A stretch of DNA of 22,642 nucleotides, from the IMG/VR virus record IMGVR_UViG_3300042560_000787, positions 1 to 22,642 of that record. One strand, written 5' to 3'. The translations under genes and the position numbers were made by a program. The stretch's first letter is position 1. Each line of letters opens with the position of its first letter. Positions 22,175 through 22,642 of this stretch are shown in pieces. The stretch is from a virus. The notes below the pieces were generated by a model that worked only from the letters and a program-made list of their open reading frames with translations, searched no databases and was not told the origin of the DNA.

Positions 22175-22642
22175 TTAGTTACCCCGCAGTTCGATGACGC
22201 AATCGGGACGAAGCATGCCGAAACCAACGGCCATCTTCGAGACGAACAGGTGGCCCTGACGGGAGACCTGGTACTCGCTCTCAGAGGCGATATCCATCAG
22301 GTGGACAGCACCAAGAGCCTGCTTGTGCAGGATCAGAGCGATGGTATCCGAGGCATCCACCTGATAGTCAGTGGTGGCCGAGCCGCCCTGAGAACCCTGG
22401 ATCGTACCCGTGGTGTGATTGACCGCCATGTTGTTGGTCTTCACGATGGTGATACCAGCCGCAGTGCGGATGATACCCTGGGCGTAGTCGCCGTTGCCCT
22501 CAGCATTGTAGTCACGGTTGAACAGGGTCTTATCCTGAACCAACGCGTAGTACACAGCAGGAGAGACGTAGGCGTAACGGTCACCCTCGGGGACGTTAGC
22601 TTCGTCCAGCTTCTGAGCAGCCAGATACAGCTTGGTGATGAT
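22175..22642 (-). CDS. Major capsid protein, C-terminal part (T7 gp10-like)
   Basis: The frame is open to the window edge, leaving the last 155 residues. They include KLDEANVPEGDRYAYVSPAV, the YYALVQDKTLFNRDY block, GIIRTAAGITIVKTNNM and a closing segment ALGAVHLMDIASESEYQV with LRPDCVIEL. These are classic features of the HK97-fold capsid protein of T7-like phages, in which this part forms the axial domain. The N-terminus and start lie outside the window. The apparent start at 22555 is a GTG within the gene. Confidence 0.95.
   Translation of the reverse strand: MITKLYLAAQKLDEANVPEGDRYAYVSPAVYYALVQDKTLFNRDYNAEGNGDYAQGIIRTAAGITIVKTNNMAVNHTTGTIQGSQGGSATTDYQVDASDTIALILHKQALGAVHLMDIASESEYQVSRQGHLFVSKMAVGFGMLRPDCVIELRGN

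Overview
The window is part of a lytic T7-like podovirus genome (Autographiviridae-type gene order, probably infecting a proteobacterium). Almost every gene lies on the minus strand, so the biological reading direction runs from base 22642 down to base 1. The order major capsid, tail tubular A, tail tubular B, gp13-like, gp14-like, gp15-like, gp16-like, tail fibre, lysis/packaging genes and large terminase matches the right half of T7 gene for gene. The phage RNA polymerase and replication genes are not in the window, so the family assignment rests on synteny and on recognisable protein sequences. The host genus cannot be read from the sequence.

Layout in transcription order. 22642-21890 holds the C-terminal part of the major capsid protein, a 73-residue protein and a strong intrinsic terminator in the place of T7 T-phi. 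21889-12129 holds the tail adaptor and nozzle, then the internal virion (ejection) proteins. 12119-9521 holds a tail fibre with a T7-type N-terminus. Its distal half and the two ATGA-coupled genes after it are visibly richer in GC than the rest, as expected of a swapped host-range cassette closed by a hairpin. 9465-7840 holds a coiled-coil membrane protein, a holin-like protein, a T7 gp18-like small terminase and a peptidoglycan-hydrolase-like protein. 7702-5734 holds the large terminase and a 19.5-position protein.

5733-3969 is poor in genes and rich in palindromes and hairpins. It begins with a cluster of alternating ACCT(T/A)AGGT units resembling the short repeats that flank T7 terminal repeats. 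This is most simply the joined genome ends of a circularised assembly: right-end repeats, terminal redundancy, early promoters and a long early leader. It may carry a 41-residue minus-strand gene and a lone plus-strand ORF.

3968-1 is the start of the early region: small genes with strong GAGGAGTnACC-type ribosome binding sites, separated by hairpins that look like RNase III or terminator sites. It ends in an unusual pair: a 447-residue protein with three predicted zinc ribbons, overlapped by 14 bases by a 305-residue M20/M28-like metallopeptidase whose full set of metal ligands can be read. This pair and the GC-rich fibre cassette are the most interesting accessory content.
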